NCBI RefSeq assembly: GCF_018785315.1 | Contig: NZ_WQPN01000134.1 | Coordinates: forward strand, 16,810 to 80,809 | Direction: 5' to 3' | DNA: 64,000 nucleotides | Source: Clostridium sp. MCC353 | GTDB taxonomy: Bacteria > Bacillota > Clostridia > Lachnospirales > Lachnospiraceae | Shown: positions 1-8,559 of the stretch, piece after piece | How positions within the stretch are numbered: position 1 is the stretch's first letter | Layout: each line of letters opens with the position of its first letter | Notes under the pieces: generated by a model | Told to the model about the DNA's origin: nothing | Databases searched by the model: none | What the model saw: only the letters and a program-made list of their open reading frames with translations | Position numbers and translations under genes: made by a program

Positions 1-100
1 GGCCGGTTTTCATCCCCGACGGATTCCGCTCCCCAGGGCCGCCTCCAAACATCCAATCCCGCCTCTGCTCCCTCGTCCCGCTTTTCTGCGTAACTTTCAC
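1..100 (-). repeat. One arm of a giant palindrome element, cut by the window edge
   Basis: Read on the minus strand, this GC-rich stretch starts 3 bases after the tcdA stop with GTGAAAGTTACGC (88-100) and continues AGAAAAGCGGGACGAGGG. The same 13-base edge (one A/C difference) begins the palindromes at 21725 and 28238, and the following GCGGGACGAGGG block also matches the copy at 28250. Only one arm is visible, so pairing cannot be seen here; membership is inferred from the edge sequence, the composition and the position just downstream of a stop codon. Confidence 0.6.
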
Positions 101-103
101 CAA

Positions 104-838
104 TTAACCCCCAATTCCCCGGAAATCTATAATATCCCGAATCACTTCCCCCGCGATCAGCAGTCCCGCTACCGGCGGTACGAAGGATATGCTTCCCGGG
201 GTGGCACGCTTGGAGGTTTCTTCCTCTGTTTCGGCCATAGGTTTCAAAGGCATTTCTTTTGAGTAAAGGACTTTCAGATGCTCAATCCCCCTTTTTTTCA
301 GTTCCCGCCGCATAACACGGCAGAGGGGACAGATGGAAGTTGCCGAAAGGTCGGCGATTTCGAACAATTCTCCGTGAAGCTTGTTGCCTGTGCCCATGGA
401 AGCGATGATGGGGATTTCCCTTGATAACGCGTATTGGGCCAGCGCAATTTTGGCGGATACTGTATCGATGGCATCAATGATATAATCGATGGGTCCGTCG
501 ATTCCGTCTAAAAGAGAAGACAGGTTGTCCGGCAGCACAAATGCCTCAAATGTGATCACCTGGCAGTCCGGATTGATGTCCTGGATCCGGTCCTTCATCA
601 CCTGGGTTTTGTGCTTTCCAACGGTGGAATGGACGGCTATGCTCTGGCGGTTGATGTTTGTTAACGAAACAGTATCATTGTCCACCAGAATCAGCCGGCC
701 GATTCCGCTGCGCGCCAGGGCTTCAATACAGTGGGAGCCTACGCCGCCCACGCCGAAGACCGCTATGGTACAGGCGGACAGTGTATTTAAATTATCAGAT
801 CCGATTAACAGTTCTGTTCGTGAAAATGGATGTATCAT
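104..838 (-). CDS. tcdA: tRNA threonylcarbamoyladenosine dehydratase (TcdA/CsdL)
   Basis: An E1-like (ThiF/MoeB fold) protein of 244 residues. TcdA uses ATP to dehydrate t6A at tRNA position 37 to the cyclic form ct6A. The nucleotide-binding glycine motif GVGGVGSH is at residues 29-36, followed by VDNDTVSLTNINRQ (52-65), the adenylation signature of the family. A CPLC pair is at 170-173. Length fits TcdA (about 240-270) rather than the longer MoeB/UBA enzymes, and there is no rhodanese domain. The ATG is preceded by AGAGG. It lies 15 bases after the Rrf2 gene and is probably cotranscribed with it. In enterobacteria the orthologue works with the CsdA/CsdE sulfur system; no such partner is present here. 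Confidence 0.88.
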   Translation of the reverse strand: MIHPFSRTELLIGSDNLNTLSACTIAVFGVGGVGSHCIEALARSGIGRLILVDNDTVSLTNINRQSIAVHSTVGKHKTQVMKDRIQDINPDCQVITFEAFVLPDNLSSLLDGIDGPIDYIIDAIDTVSAKIALAQYALSREIPIIASMGTGNKLHGELFEIADLSATSICPLCRVMRRELKKRGIEHLKVLYSKEMPLKPMAETEEETSKRATPGSISFVPPVAGLLIAGEVIRDIIDFRGIGG

Positions 839-853
839 ATCTACCTCTGTCAG

Positions 854-1285
854 CTATAATAGATTTTGATCAGGCTTTGCCTGCTGTTCCTTAACCAGAT
901 CGGCAAGGGTGACATTGTCCACAACCTGGTTGATGGCATCATTTAACTGTTTCCATACATTCAGGGTAACGCAGTAACCAGCCCTTTGACACTGGTTTTT
1001 GTCGTCTTCCAGACAGGCCACAGGCGCTAAATTCCCCTCGGTCAGGCGCAGAATCATGCCTACCGTATATTCGGAAGGGTCACGGGTCAGTTTGTAGCCG
1101 CCCTGGGATCCGCGCATGCTTTTCACATAGCCGGCACGGCTTAATATGGTAACAATCTGCTCCAGATATTTTACTGATATCTGCTGGCGCTCGGCCACCT
1201 GGTTGATCTTTGTGCACTCGTCCGGATGGAGGGCAAATTCCAGCATCATGCGAAGGGCATATCTGCCTTTTGTCGATATTTTCAT
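854..1285 (-). CDS. Rrf2-family regulator, IscR-like with three cysteines
   Basis: A winged-helix Rrf2 regulator of 143 residues starting MKISTKGRYALR. The DNA-recognition region includes RGSQGGYKL (59-66). Cysteines C91, C99 and C105 occur in the pattern expected for the [2Fe-2S] ligands of IscR (C92, C98, C104 in Escherichia coli), so iron-sulfur or redox sensing is likely. The start at 1285 is preferred over an in-frame TTG at 1306 because AAGGCGGTGA lies just upstream of the ATG. It is divergent from the MATE gene with about 137 bases between starts, so it may control that promoter as well as its own. CymR- or NsrR-like roles are alternatives. No iscS or iscU gene is adjacent. Confidence 0.87.
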   Translation of the reverse strand: MKISTKGRYALRMMLEFALHPDECTKINQVAERQQISVKYLEQIVTILSRAGYVKSMRGSQGGYKLTRDPSEYTVGMILRLTEGNLAPVACLEDDKNQCQRAGYCVTLNVWKQLNDAINQVVDNVTLADLVKEQQAKPDQNLL

Positions 1286-1422
1286 GAAAGTCACCGCCTT
1301 TGACAATTCTTATCTAATTAGTATGATATAAATGATTGTACACGATATTATTGAAAATGTAAACTTCCATTTTAATGGCAAATGTTGTATACTGAAAACT
1401 ATGAATGCGGGGAGGTTATATC

Positions 1423-2808
1423 GTGAAAGAAAGACGGATGACAAAGCAGGTAATCATGACAGAAGGGGTGATCTGGAAACAACTGATTGCGTTTTCAATT
1501 CCTCTTTTGATTGGTAATATATTTCAGCAGCTTTATAATACGGTGGATTCCATTGTGGTGGGCAATTATATCGGCAGTGAGGCTTTGGCGGCGGTAGGCT
1601 CCAGCAACTCCCTCATTAATCTGATCATCGGTATGTTTATGGGCATTGCGACCGGCGCAGGCGTTATCATATCCCAGTATTACGGGGCGCAGGCAAAAGA
1701 TAAACTTCACTGGGCAGTACATACCTGTATGGCCCTCAGCATGATCGGCGGTTTTTTCCTCATCTTCCTGGGAGTGGTTCTTTCTCCGATAATATTGAAA
1801 CTGATGGGAACACCTGATGAAGTTATGGTTAATTCCACCGTTTATCTGAGAATCTTCTTCTGCGGATCCCTTTTTAATCTGGTTTATAATATGGGGGCAG
1901 GTGTGCTGAGAGCGGTGGGGGATTCCAAACGTCCCCTGTATTATCTCTGCGTTTCCTCAGTGGTAAATATTGTCCTGGATCTGGTTTTTGTGGTGGTCTT
2001 TCATCTGGGGATTGCCGGGGTGGGATATGCCACCATCATCGCCCAGGCGGTATCTGCATGGCTGACCCTCAGGGCGCTGGTGAAGTCGGATGATATCTAT
2101 AAAGTCGTGCTAAAATCCATAAGGATTGACGTGAGAATGCTGAAGCGTATTCTGAAAATCGGTATCCCAAGTGGTATCCAGCAGTCCATCATTTCCCTGT
2201 CCAACGTAATCGTCCAGGCCAATGTCAACAGCTTCGGGGCGGCGGCTATGGCAGGATTCGGCGCTTATAGCAAAATAGACGGATTTGTCATGCTGCCTCT
2301 GCAGAGTTTCTGCATGTCGGCGACCACATTTACGGGACAGAATATAGGGGCCAGAAAGATCGACCGGGTTAAGAAAGGGATTTTTGAAGGGATCTCCATC
2401 AGTTTAATCTATACGCTGATCCTTTCTGTTGTATTGTTTTTTAATGTGGATAAAATATTGGGCATTTTTTCGAAAGACACAGCGGTGATCAGCTATGGCC
2501 ATATAACCATGTACATCCTTCTGCCGTTTTATTTTACCCTGGCATTTCATCAGATTCTCATGGGGAGTTTCAGGGGCGCGGGGAAGACTATGGTATCTAT
2601 GCTCATAGGTGTGGGGAATATGTGTATTCTACGTATGATTTATATCAATGTATTCGTGCCGTTTTTCCCCACTTATGAAGCGGTTATGTGGTGTTATCCC
2701 ATCACGTGGGCTACAACCGTGCTCATGGATGTGGTCTATGCCTGGAAAGCAAAATGGCTTCCCAGATATGCGAAAAAGGCAGAGACTAAAGAGGCAGAGA
2801 CAAAATAA
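1423..2808 (+). CDS. MATE-family multidrug/metabolite exporter
   Basis: A polytopic membrane protein of 461 residues with about 12 hydrophobic segments arranged as two homologous halves, as in MATE antiporters (Na+ or H+ driven export of drugs or metabolites). The early motif IPLLIGNIFQQLYNTVDS and the glycine-rich GAGVIISQYYGA are typical of the NorM/DinF side of the family. The GTG at 1423 is chosen because GGGGAGG sits 7 bases upstream; the ATG at 1405 would place the ribosome site inside the gene. A -10-like TATACT is at 1388-1393 but no clear -35 was seen. The C-terminus is a charged Lys/Glu tail. Substrate unknown. Confidence 0.88.
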   Translation: MKERRMTKQVIMTEGVIWKQLIAFSIPLLIGNIFQQLYNTVDSIVVGNYIGSEALAAVGSSNSLINLIIGMFMGIATGAGVIISQYYGAQAKDKLHWAVHTCMALSMIGGFFLIFLGVVLSPIILKLMGTPDEVMVNSTVYLRIFFCGSLFNLVYNMGAGVLRAVGDSKRPLYYLCVSSVVNIVLDLVFVVVFHLGIAGVGYATIIAQAVSAWLTLRALVKSDDIYKVVLKSIRIDVRMLKRILKIGIPSGIQQSIISLSNVIVQANVNSFGAAAMAGFGAYSKIDGFVMLPLQSFCMSATTFTGQNIGARKIDRVKKGIFEGISISLIYTLILSVVLFFNVDKILGIFSKDTAVISYGHITMYILLPFYFTLAFHQILMGSFRGAGKTMVSMLIGVGNMCILRMIYINVFVPFFPTYEAVMWCYPITWATTVLMDVVYAWKAKWLPRYAKKAETKEAETK

Positions 2809-2841
2809 AAGCCGCATGTTGCGGCGGAATGAGAGGTAGAT

Positions 2842-4758
2842 ATGAAAGATGGATTTATAAGAGCTGCGGCGGCAACTCCTAAGATAAAGGTTGCAGATCC
2901 CGAATACAACCGGGAGCAGATATCAGGAATGATGCGGGAAGGGGCCAAAAATCATGCTAAGATTATGGTGTTCCCCGAACTTTGTCTGACCGCATATACC
3001 TGCAGTGATTTATTCTTGCAGACAGCCCTTTTAAAGAAAGCGCGGGAAGAGCTGGACAGGCTTATTGAAGAGACCGCTGATCTGGATATTCTGGCCTTTG
3101 TAGGCCTTCCTTGGGAAAGGGACGGAAAGCTGTATAATACGGCGGCAGTAATCCATGGCGGCAGGCTTTTGGGCCTGGTGCCCAAACTCAATCTTCCCAA
3201 TTATTCTGAATTTTATGAAGCCCGTCATTTCAGCCGCGGCAATGAGATTCCTGTTACGGTTTCCTGGAAAGGGGAGCAGGTTTTGATGGGGACCAACCTG
3301 CTGTTTCGCTGTGTAAATGTTCCCGGCCTTGTGGCGGCGGCCGAAATCTGCGAGGACGTATGGGTGCCATGCCCTCCCAGCATTTCTCATGCGCTGGCAG
3401 GGGCTACGGTGATCGCCAACTGTTCTGCCAGCGATGAAACCGTAGGTAAAGATACGTACCGGGAAAGCCTGGTCTCAGGGCAGTCGGCCCGTCTTGTCTG
3501 CGGTTACATCTATTCCAATGCAGGAGAGGGGGAATCCACCCAGGATCTGGTGTTTGGAGGTCATAATATTATAGCGGAGAACGGTTCATGTCTGGCCATT
3601 TCCCAGCGGTTCCAAACGGGAATTGTGTATGGGGATCTGGATCTGGCCCGGCTGGACAGCGAACGCAGGAGAATGACAACCTTTGATATCAGCGGTACGG
3701 AGGAATACCGGACCGTAGAATTCCGCCTGAAAACGGAAAAACTGGATTTGAACAGATATATAGAAAGCGCTCCTTTTGTGCCCCATGAGGAAAAGGCGCG
3801 CAATAAGCGGTGTGAGGAGATTCTCTCCATCCAGGCTCTCGGTTTAAAAAAGAGGCTGGAGCACACGGGCTGCAGACATGCGGTGATAGGAATTTCAGGA
3901 GGTTTGGATTCCACCCTGTCCCTGCTTGTTACGGCGAGGGCGTTTGATATGCTTGGAATACCGAGGGAACAGATTCATGCGGTGACCATGCCCTGTTTTG
4001 GAACAACGGACCGTACCTATCAGAATGCATGCGTTATGACAAGGAAACTGGGGGCTTCACTGCAGGAAGTGGACATCAAAGAAGCGGTGACCCTTCATTT
4101 TAAAGATATCGGCCAGGATATGAAAAATCATGATGTGACATATGAGAACGGACAGGCCAGGGAACGGACCCAGGTATTGATGGACATTGCCAACCAGGTG
4201 GGAGGAATGGTCATCGGAACCGGTGATATGTCTGAACTGGCCCTGGGATGGGCAACTTATAACGGCGACCACATGTCCATGTATGGGGTAAATGCTTCCG
4301 TACCCAAAACTCTTGTCCGTCATCTGGTTCGTTTTTATGCGGATACCTGTGGTGAAACGGAATTAAAAGAGGTTTTAATGGATGTTCTGGATACCCCGGT
4401 CAGCCCGGAACTGCTTCCGCCGGAAGACGGAGTGATATCCCAGAAGACGGAAGACCTGGTGGGGCCTTATGAACTTCATGACTTCTTCCTGTATTATATT
4501 CTGAGGTTTGGTTTCATGCCTTCCAAGATCTACAGAATGGCAGTTCATGCATTTGGGAAAGAATATGAAAAAGAGACAATACTGAAATGGCTAAAGGTAT
4601 TTTACCGAAGATTTTTCAGCCAGCAGTTTAAGCGTTCCTGTCTGCCGGACGGGCCGAAAGTGGGATCCGTTGCAGTATCGCCAAGAGGGGATTTGAGGAT
4701 GCCCAGCGACGCCTGCAGCAGAATCTGGATGGAAGATTTGGAGAATATAGACAGTTGA
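2842..4758 (+). CDS. nadE: Glutamine-dependent NAD+ synthetase
   Basis: Makes NAD+ from deamido-NAD+, ATP and glutamine in the cytosol. The 638 residues comprise an N-terminal nitrilase-type glutaminase (about 1-290) and a C-terminal adenylating synthetase (about 310-638). The glutaminase triad is visible as E46 (VFPELCL), K115 (LVPKLNLPN) and C170 (AEICEDVW). The synthetase P-loop SGGLDSTLS starts at residue 352, with GTGDMSELALGW further on. Length fits the long two-domain form used by many Firmicutes and Actinobacteria, as opposed to ammonia-dependent NadE of about 270 residues. The gene follows the MATE gene by 33 bases with a GAGAGG ribosome site. A structured repeat begins 22 bases after its stop. 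Confidence 0.95.
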   Translation: MKDGFIRAAAATPKIKVADPEYNREQISGMMREGAKNHAKIMVFPELCLTAYTCSDLFLQTALLKKAREELDRLIEETADLDILAFVGLPWERDGKLYNTAAVIHGGRLLGLVPKLNLPNYSEFYEARHFSRGNEIPVTVSWKGEQVLMGTNLLFRCVNVPGLVAAAEICEDVWVPCPPSISHALAGATVIANCSASDETVGKDTYRESLVSGQSARLVCGYIYSNAGEGESTQDLVFGGHNIIAENGSCLAISQRFQTGIVYGDLDLARLDSERRRMTTFDISGTEEYRTVEFRLKTEKLDLNRYIESAPFVPHEEKARNKRCEEILSIQALGLKKRLEHTGCRHAVIGISGGLDSTLSLLVTARAFDMLGIPREQIHAVTMPCFGTTDRTYQNACVMTRKLGASLQEVDIKEAVTLHFKDIGQDMKNHDVTYENGQARERTQVLMDIANQVGGMVIGTGDMSELALGWATYNGDHMSMYGVNASVPKTLVRHLVRFYADTCGETELKEVLMDVLDTPVSPELLPPEDGVISQKTEDLVGPYELHDFFLYYILRFGFMPSKIYRMAVHAFGKEYEKETILKWLKVFYRRFFSQQFKRSCLPDGPKVGSVAVSPRGDLRMPSDACSRIWMEDLENIDS

Positions 4759-4779
4759 GGATATAGATGGTTGAGGATC

Positions 4780-4929
4780 GTGTGAAACATAATCCTGATG
4801 GCTTGTTTTTCACACCAAATTTGTGCCGGAGCCACAAATTTGAATCGCAGTTGAGAACTTGAAATTCTCGGCGCGTGCCTGCCCAACGCAAAATTTGCGC
4901 ATTAAAACGCTCCGGCATGGAGGAATAGT
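4780..4929 (+). promoter_or_regulatory. Repeated structured leader, copy A (candidate translational switch)
   Basis: Seen: hairpin P1 pairs GTGTGAAA (4780-4787) with TTTCACAC (4808-4815). Hairpin P2 pairs AAATTTGTG with CACAAATTT around a loop CCGGAGC. Hairpin P3 pairs GAGAA with TTCTC. The 3' end reads GCTCCGGCATGGAGGA just before the ATG at 4930. The P2 loop is perfectly complementary to GCTCCGG, and CTCC can instead fold locally on GGAG of the ribosome site (loop GGCAT). These two pairings exclude each other, which is the logic of a translational on/off switch. A second copy lies at 62616-62750. Inferred: a cis-regulatory RNA or a mobile structured repeat carrying a ribosome site. No known riboswitch class was recognised. 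Confidence 0.7.
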
Positions 4930-5712
4930 ATGATCAGCAGCACTTCCAACAGCCAGGTGAAATTTGTTTCAGCTCTGGTTAAGAAAGCGAAGTTGAGAAA
5001 AACCGAGGACTTGTTTGTAGTGGAAGGCATTAAGATGTTTTCCGAACTGCCCCGGGAAAAGGTAAAAAAAGTATATGTTTCCGAAAGCTTTTTAAAAGAA
5101 ACGGCACATAAGACGCTTTTGGACGGAATATCATGGGAGTGTGTGACGGACGATGTGTTCAGAGCGATGTCGGATACCCAGACCCCTCAGGGGATTCTGG
5201 CCCTGGCAAAGCAGTTCCATTATACGATGGAAGATATTTTGAATGCAAAGGGGCCTGCTCTTATTATGGTTTTGGAGGCGATTCAGGATCCCGGAAATTT
5301 AGGCACCATAATCCGGGCCGGTGAAGGGGCCGGGATTACAGGCGTAATCATGAGCGCAGGGACGGCGGATATCTACAATCCCAAAACGATCCGTTCAACA
5401 ATGGGGTCCGTTTACCGGGTGCCTTTTGTATATGCGGATGATATGGATCTGGTGTTTAAAGAACTGAAAGAAAAGAAAATCAGGTTGTTTGCCGCCCATT
5501 TAAAGGGGCAGCGTAACTATGAAGAGGAAGACTATTCAGGGAATACCGGCTTTTTGATCGGAAACGAGGCCAATGGCCTCAGCGAAAAAGCAGCGGCCCT
5601 GGCGGATACATTGATCAAAATACCCATGGCAGGACAGGTGGAATCCTTGAATGCGGCAGTGGCATCTTCCGTGTTGATGTTTGAGGCAGCGAGACAGAGA
5701 AGAATGAATTAA
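4930..5712 (+). CDS. TrmH/SpoU-family rRNA 2'-O-ribose methyltransferase
   Basis: A 260-residue SPOUT-class RNA methyltransferase that transfers methyl from S-adenosylmethionine to a ribose 2'-OH, probably of 23S rRNA. The N-terminal substrate-binding domain (about 1-95) begins ISSTSNSQVKFVSALVKKAK. The catalytic domain has the three SpoU motifs: NLGTIIRAGEGAG, IGNEANGLSE and IPMAGQVESLNAAVASSVL. The last forms part of the trefoil knot that binds the cofactor. Target site cannot be assigned (RlmB, TsnR and YsgA types share these motifs). Its ribosome site GGAGGA is supplied by the structured repeat immediately upstream, so translation is probably governed by that element. A strong terminator follows. 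Confidence 0.88.
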   Translation: MISSTSNSQVKFVSALVKKAKLRKTEDLFVVEGIKMFSELPREKVKKVYVSESFLKETAHKTLLDGISWECVTDDVFRAMSDTQTPQGILALAKQFHYTMEDILNAKGPALIMVLEAIQDPGNLGTIIRAGEGAGITGVIMSAGTADIYNPKTIRSTMGSVYRVPFVYADDMDLVFKELKEKKIRLFAAHLKGQRNYEEEDYSGNTGFLIGNEANGLSEKAAALADTLIKIPMAGQVESLNAAVASSVLMFEAARQRRMN

Positions 5713-5720
5713 TTCTTACA

Positions 5721-5769
5721 ATTGTAAGTAATTCTTCAGACCTATCTGAACGATTACTTACAATTTTCT
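5721..5769 (+). terminator. Strong intrinsic terminator after the TrmH-family gene
   Basis: Arms at 5721-5740 and 5745-5764 form a 20-base stem with 18 matches and a 4-base loop CCTA, followed by TTTCTTT. It separates the methyltransferase from the nfeD/SPFH operon and may act in both directions. Confidence 0.85.
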
Positions 5770-5797
5770 TTCGTATCAGATTCCTGAAGCAGAACAC

Positions 5798-5826
5798 TTG
5801 TAAAATGTCTGACAATATAGTAAAAT
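5798..5826 (+). promoter_or_regulatory. Sigma-A-type promoter for nfeD/SPFH operon
   Basis: TTGTAA at 5798-5803 and TAAAAT at 5821-5826 are separated by 17 bases and lie about 20 bases before the nfeD start. It follows directly after a terminator, as expected for a new transcription unit. Confidence 0.5.
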
Positions 5827-5848
5827 ATCTGAGAAGGGAGTTGATAAG

Positions 5849-6289
5849 ATGGCAACAATATTTTGGCTGGCTGCGTTAGTTATTTTTGTTGTAATTGAGC
5901 TTGCAACGCTGGCGCTCACAACGATCTGGTTTGCAGGCGGGGCATTGGCGGCTTTTATCCTTTCACTTCTTCATTTCAGTGTAGAGGTACAGCTGGTAAC
6001 ATTTGTGGTAGTTTCATTTATCCTGTTGTTTGGCACAAGGCCCTTTGCGGCAAAGTATATCAACAGAACTACGGTAAAAACGAATGTGGAAGGCCTGATT
6101 GGAAAAACTGCCCGCGTAACATCAGAGGTGAACAATGACAAGGAAACTGGAACTGCTGTTGTAAACGGTCAGGAATGGACTGCCAGGGCAGTTGAGGAAG
6201 ACGAAGTATACCCCCCGGGAACTATGGTTATGATAAAGGAAGTAAGGGGAGTTAAACTGATAGTGAGCAAGGCTCAGGAGGAGGCATAG
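5849..6289 (+). CDS. NfeD-family membrane protein
   Basis: A 146-residue protein with two or three hydrophobic segments in residues 1-70 and a soluble OB-fold-like C-terminal domain (about 75-146) containing GLIGKTARVTSEV and GQEWTARA, the usual NfeD pattern. NfeD proteins pair with stomatin/flotillin-like proteins to organise membrane microdomains. The next gene is exactly such a partner: the stop TAG ends at 6289 and the partner ATG starts at 6290. This short form lacks the ClpP-like protease domain of long NfeD proteins. The start is supported by GGGAG upstream. Confidence 0.88.
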   Translation: MATIFWLAALVIFVVIELATLALTTIWFAGGALAAFILSLLHFSVEVQLVTFVVVSFILLFGTRPFAAKYINRTTVKTNVEGLIGKTARVTSEVNNDKETGTAVVNGQEWTARAVEEDEVYPPGTMVMIKEVRGVKLIVSKAQEEA

Positions 6290-7240
6290 ATGGGATATAT
6301 GGGATTTATTACTGGATTTTTTGGAATTATCATACTTTTATTACTTATTTTGCTGATACTAACTTCGTGTGTGAAGATTGTTCCGCAGGCTCACGCAATG
6401 GTGGTGGAACGTCTCGGAGCTTACCGGGACACCTGGTCGGTAGGTCTTCATTTTAAGACGCCGTTTATCGACAGGATCGCTAAAAGGGTGAATTTGAAAG
6501 AGCAGGTTGTGGATTTTGCGCCTCAGCCGGTTATTACAAAAGATAATGTAACCATGAGAATTGATACGGTAGTATTTTTCCAGATCACGGATCCAAAACT
6601 TTTTACTTATGGTGTGGAAAATCCGATCATGGCAATTGAAAACCTGACGGCGACTACATTGAGGAATATCATCGGTGATCTGGAACTGGATCAGACCCTG
6701 ACTTCCAGAGAGACGATCAATACGAAGATGCGGGCGTCTTTAGACGTTGCCACCGACCCATGGGGAATTAAAGTGACCCGTGTGGAACTGAAAAACATCA
6801 TTCCTCCGGAAGCGATCAAAGACGCCATGGAGAAACAGATGAAGGCAGAGCGTGAACGCCGTGAATCCATCCTCCGTGCGGAAGGTGAGAAGAGATCGGC
6901 AATTCTGGTTGCGGAAGGTAAAAAGGCATCTGTGATTCTGGATGCGGAAGCTGATAAACAGTCTGCGATTCTCCGCGCGGAAGCGGAAAAAGAGAAAAAG
7001 ATCAGGGAAGCGGAAGGCGAGGCGGAAGCAATCCTTAAAATCCAGCAGGCGAATGCCGATGGTATCCGTTTCATTAAAGAAGCAGGAGCCGACAATGCGG
7101 TTCTTCAGATCAAGAGCCTGGAAGCGTTCGCGGCGGCTGCGGACGGCAAAGCTACCAAGATTATCATCCCATCTGAAATTCAGGGCGTTGCAGGCCTTGT
7201 AAAATCACTTGTGGAAGTGAGCGGTAAAGAGGAAATATAA
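6290..7240 (+). CDS. SPFH/band 7 membrane scaffold protein (stomatin-like, QmcA type)
   Basis: A 316-residue stomatin-like protein. One N-terminal transmembrane helix (about residues 6-28) is followed by the SPFH domain (about 30-200, with QAHAMVVERLGAY and a YGVENPIMAIENLTATTLR stretch). An Ala/Glu-rich coiled coil (about 195-265) contains repeated ILRAEGE/ILVAEGK/ILDAEAD/ILRAEAE units, the signature of oligomer-forming SPFH proteins. It probably assembles into large membrane-attached rings with NfeD and may support membrane protein quality control. The heptad-like Ala-Glu repetition explains several long open frames on other strands, which are not genes. Confidence 0.9.
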   Translation: MGYMGFITGFFGIIILLLLILLILTSCVKIVPQAHAMVVERLGAYRDTWSVGLHFKTPFIDRIAKRVNLKEQVVDFAPQPVITKDNVTMRIDTVVFFQITDPKLFTYGVENPIMAIENLTATTLRNIIGDLELDQTLTSRETINTKMRASLDVATDPWGIKVTRVELKNIIPPEAIKDAMEKQMKAERERRESILRAEGEKRSAILVAEGKKASVILDAEADKQSAILRAEAEKEKKIREAEGEAEAILKIQQANADGIRFIKEAGADNAVLQIKSLEAFAAAADGKATKIIIPSEIQGVAGLVKSLVEVSGKEEI

Positions 7241-7264
7241 AAGCAGCAGGTACTGCAGCATGGA

Positions 7265-7346
7265 TTTTTTACATTAGGGGTGAAGGGATTTTCGAAAAAG
7301 CCTTGGGCTTTTTATGAAAATCCCTTCACCTCTAATGTTAAAAAAG
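7265..7346. other. Long near-perfect hairpin between SPFH and patatin genes
   Basis: The sequence 7271-7302 pairs with 7306-7340, giving a stem of about 30 bases with a 3-base loop TTG and very few mismatches. The flanking T-run (7265-7270) and A-run (7340-7345) extend the pairing. There is no U-tract after the stem on the plus strand, so it is not a classic terminator for the SPFH gene. It ends 11 bases before the ribosome site of the patatin gene, so it could also affect expression of that gene or protect a processed end. Confidence 0.6.
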
Positions 7347-7367
7347 CTTATGGGCCAAGGAGCGTCT

Positions 7368-8519
7368 ATGGATATAAAACTGGATTTGAAAAAAGAATAT
7401 GGGATCGTGCTGGAAGGCGGAGGAGCGAAGGGCGCTTATCAGATCGGAGCCTGGAAAGCCCTGAAGGAAGCCGGTGTCAAAATACGGGCCATAGCGGGAG
7501 CCTCGGTGGGCTCCTTAAACGGGGCGCTGATGTGTATGGATGATTTGGAAACGGCACAGCGGATTTGGAGCAATATCAGTTATTCTGATGTGATGAACGT
7601 GAATGATGAGCTGATGAAGAACTTAAAGAGCAAGAATTTCCGGTCTTTGAATCTGGCGGAGGTGGTCAACAGCAGTTTCCAGCTGATTAAGGACGGAGGT
7701 TTTGACATCACGCCTCTGCGGGAGTTGATGGCAGAGGCCATTGATGAGGAAAAGATCAGGAATTCCGATCGGAAACTGTATGCCATCACCTACTCCGTAT
7801 CGGAGAGAAAAGAACTGGCTGTGGACATCAACCAGGCGGAACCGGGAACCATGGCAGATATGCTTTTGGCCAGCGCTTATTTCATGGCGTTTAAGAATGA
7901 AAAACTCCAGGGCAAGCGGTATATGGACGGCGGCGGAGTGAACAACGTGCCTTTGGACGTATTGCTGGACCGGGGATACCAGGATATCATTATAATAAGA
8001 ATATACGGCTGGGGGTTTGATAAGGAACGGGTGGTGAAAGTTCCTGAAGACGCCAATGTTTATCATATCGCTCCCCGGCAGGGGCTGGGCGGGATTCTGG
8101 AATTTGACAAGCGCCAGGCCAGGAAGAATATGACCATGGGGTATTATGACGGGCTCCGCTTTTTATACGGATTATCCGGGCGCGCCTACTATATTGATGC
8201 GCCTTACGGGGAAGCTTATTATTTTGACAAGATGATGTCTGAGATTGAACTGATCAAACGCTATATAGAGAGGGAAATGGATGAGGAATCCTATGGACAG
8301 TTGGAGGGATACCGCTTTTTTACGGAAATCATGTTTCCCCATTTGGCCGACGTGCTGAAGCTGAAAGACGGCTGGAATTATAAAGATCTGTATCTGGCGG
8401 TTCTGGAAGATATGGCGAAACGGATGAAAATCAAACGTTTTAAGGTCTACACTGTGGATGAACTTGTTAAAAAAATTTATGTTAAGGTCGGTTTACTTGA
8501 CAGTATTTTGCCGATGTAG
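7368..8519 (+). CDS. Patatin-like phospholipase/acylhydrolase
   Basis: A 383-residue patatin-fold hydrolase that probably cleaves acyl chains from phospholipids. The oxyanion motif GGGAKGAY is at 17-24, the nucleophile elbow GASVG at 44-48 (S46) and the catalytic aspartate motif DGGG at 187-190, so the Ser-Asp dyad is complete. The C-terminal 150 residues are not recognised as a separate domain. No signal peptide or membrane segment is visible, so it is probably cytosolic or membrane-associated. The ATG at 7368 is chosen because AAGGAG lies 5 bases upstream; an upstream ATG at 7314 would start inside the long hairpin. Confidence 0.88.
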   Translation: MDIKLDLKKEYGIVLEGGGAKGAYQIGAWKALKEAGVKIRAIAGASVGSLNGALMCMDDLETAQRIWSNISYSDVMNVNDELMKNLKSKNFRSLNLAEVVNSSFQLIKDGGFDITPLRELMAEAIDEEKIRNSDRKLYAITYSVSERKELAVDINQAEPGTMADMLLASAYFMAFKNEKLQGKRYMDGGGVNNVPLDVLLDRGYQDIIIIRIYGWGFDKERVVKVPEDANVYHIAPRQGLGGILEFDKRQARKNMTMGYYDGLRFLYGLSGRAYYIDAPYGEAYYFDKMMSEIELIKRYIEREMDEESYGQLEGYRFFTEIMFPHLADVLKLKDGWNYKDLYLAVLEDMAKRMKIKRFKVYTVDELVKKIYVKVGLLDSILPM

Positions 8520-8559
8520 TATGTTTAAATACAAAATGATTACAAAAGTGGAGGATGCG

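Noticed and set aside
6691-7202. Long open frames on both strands inside the SPFH gene
   Set aside because: Caused by the repetitive Ala/Glu coiled-coil codons; no ribosome sites.
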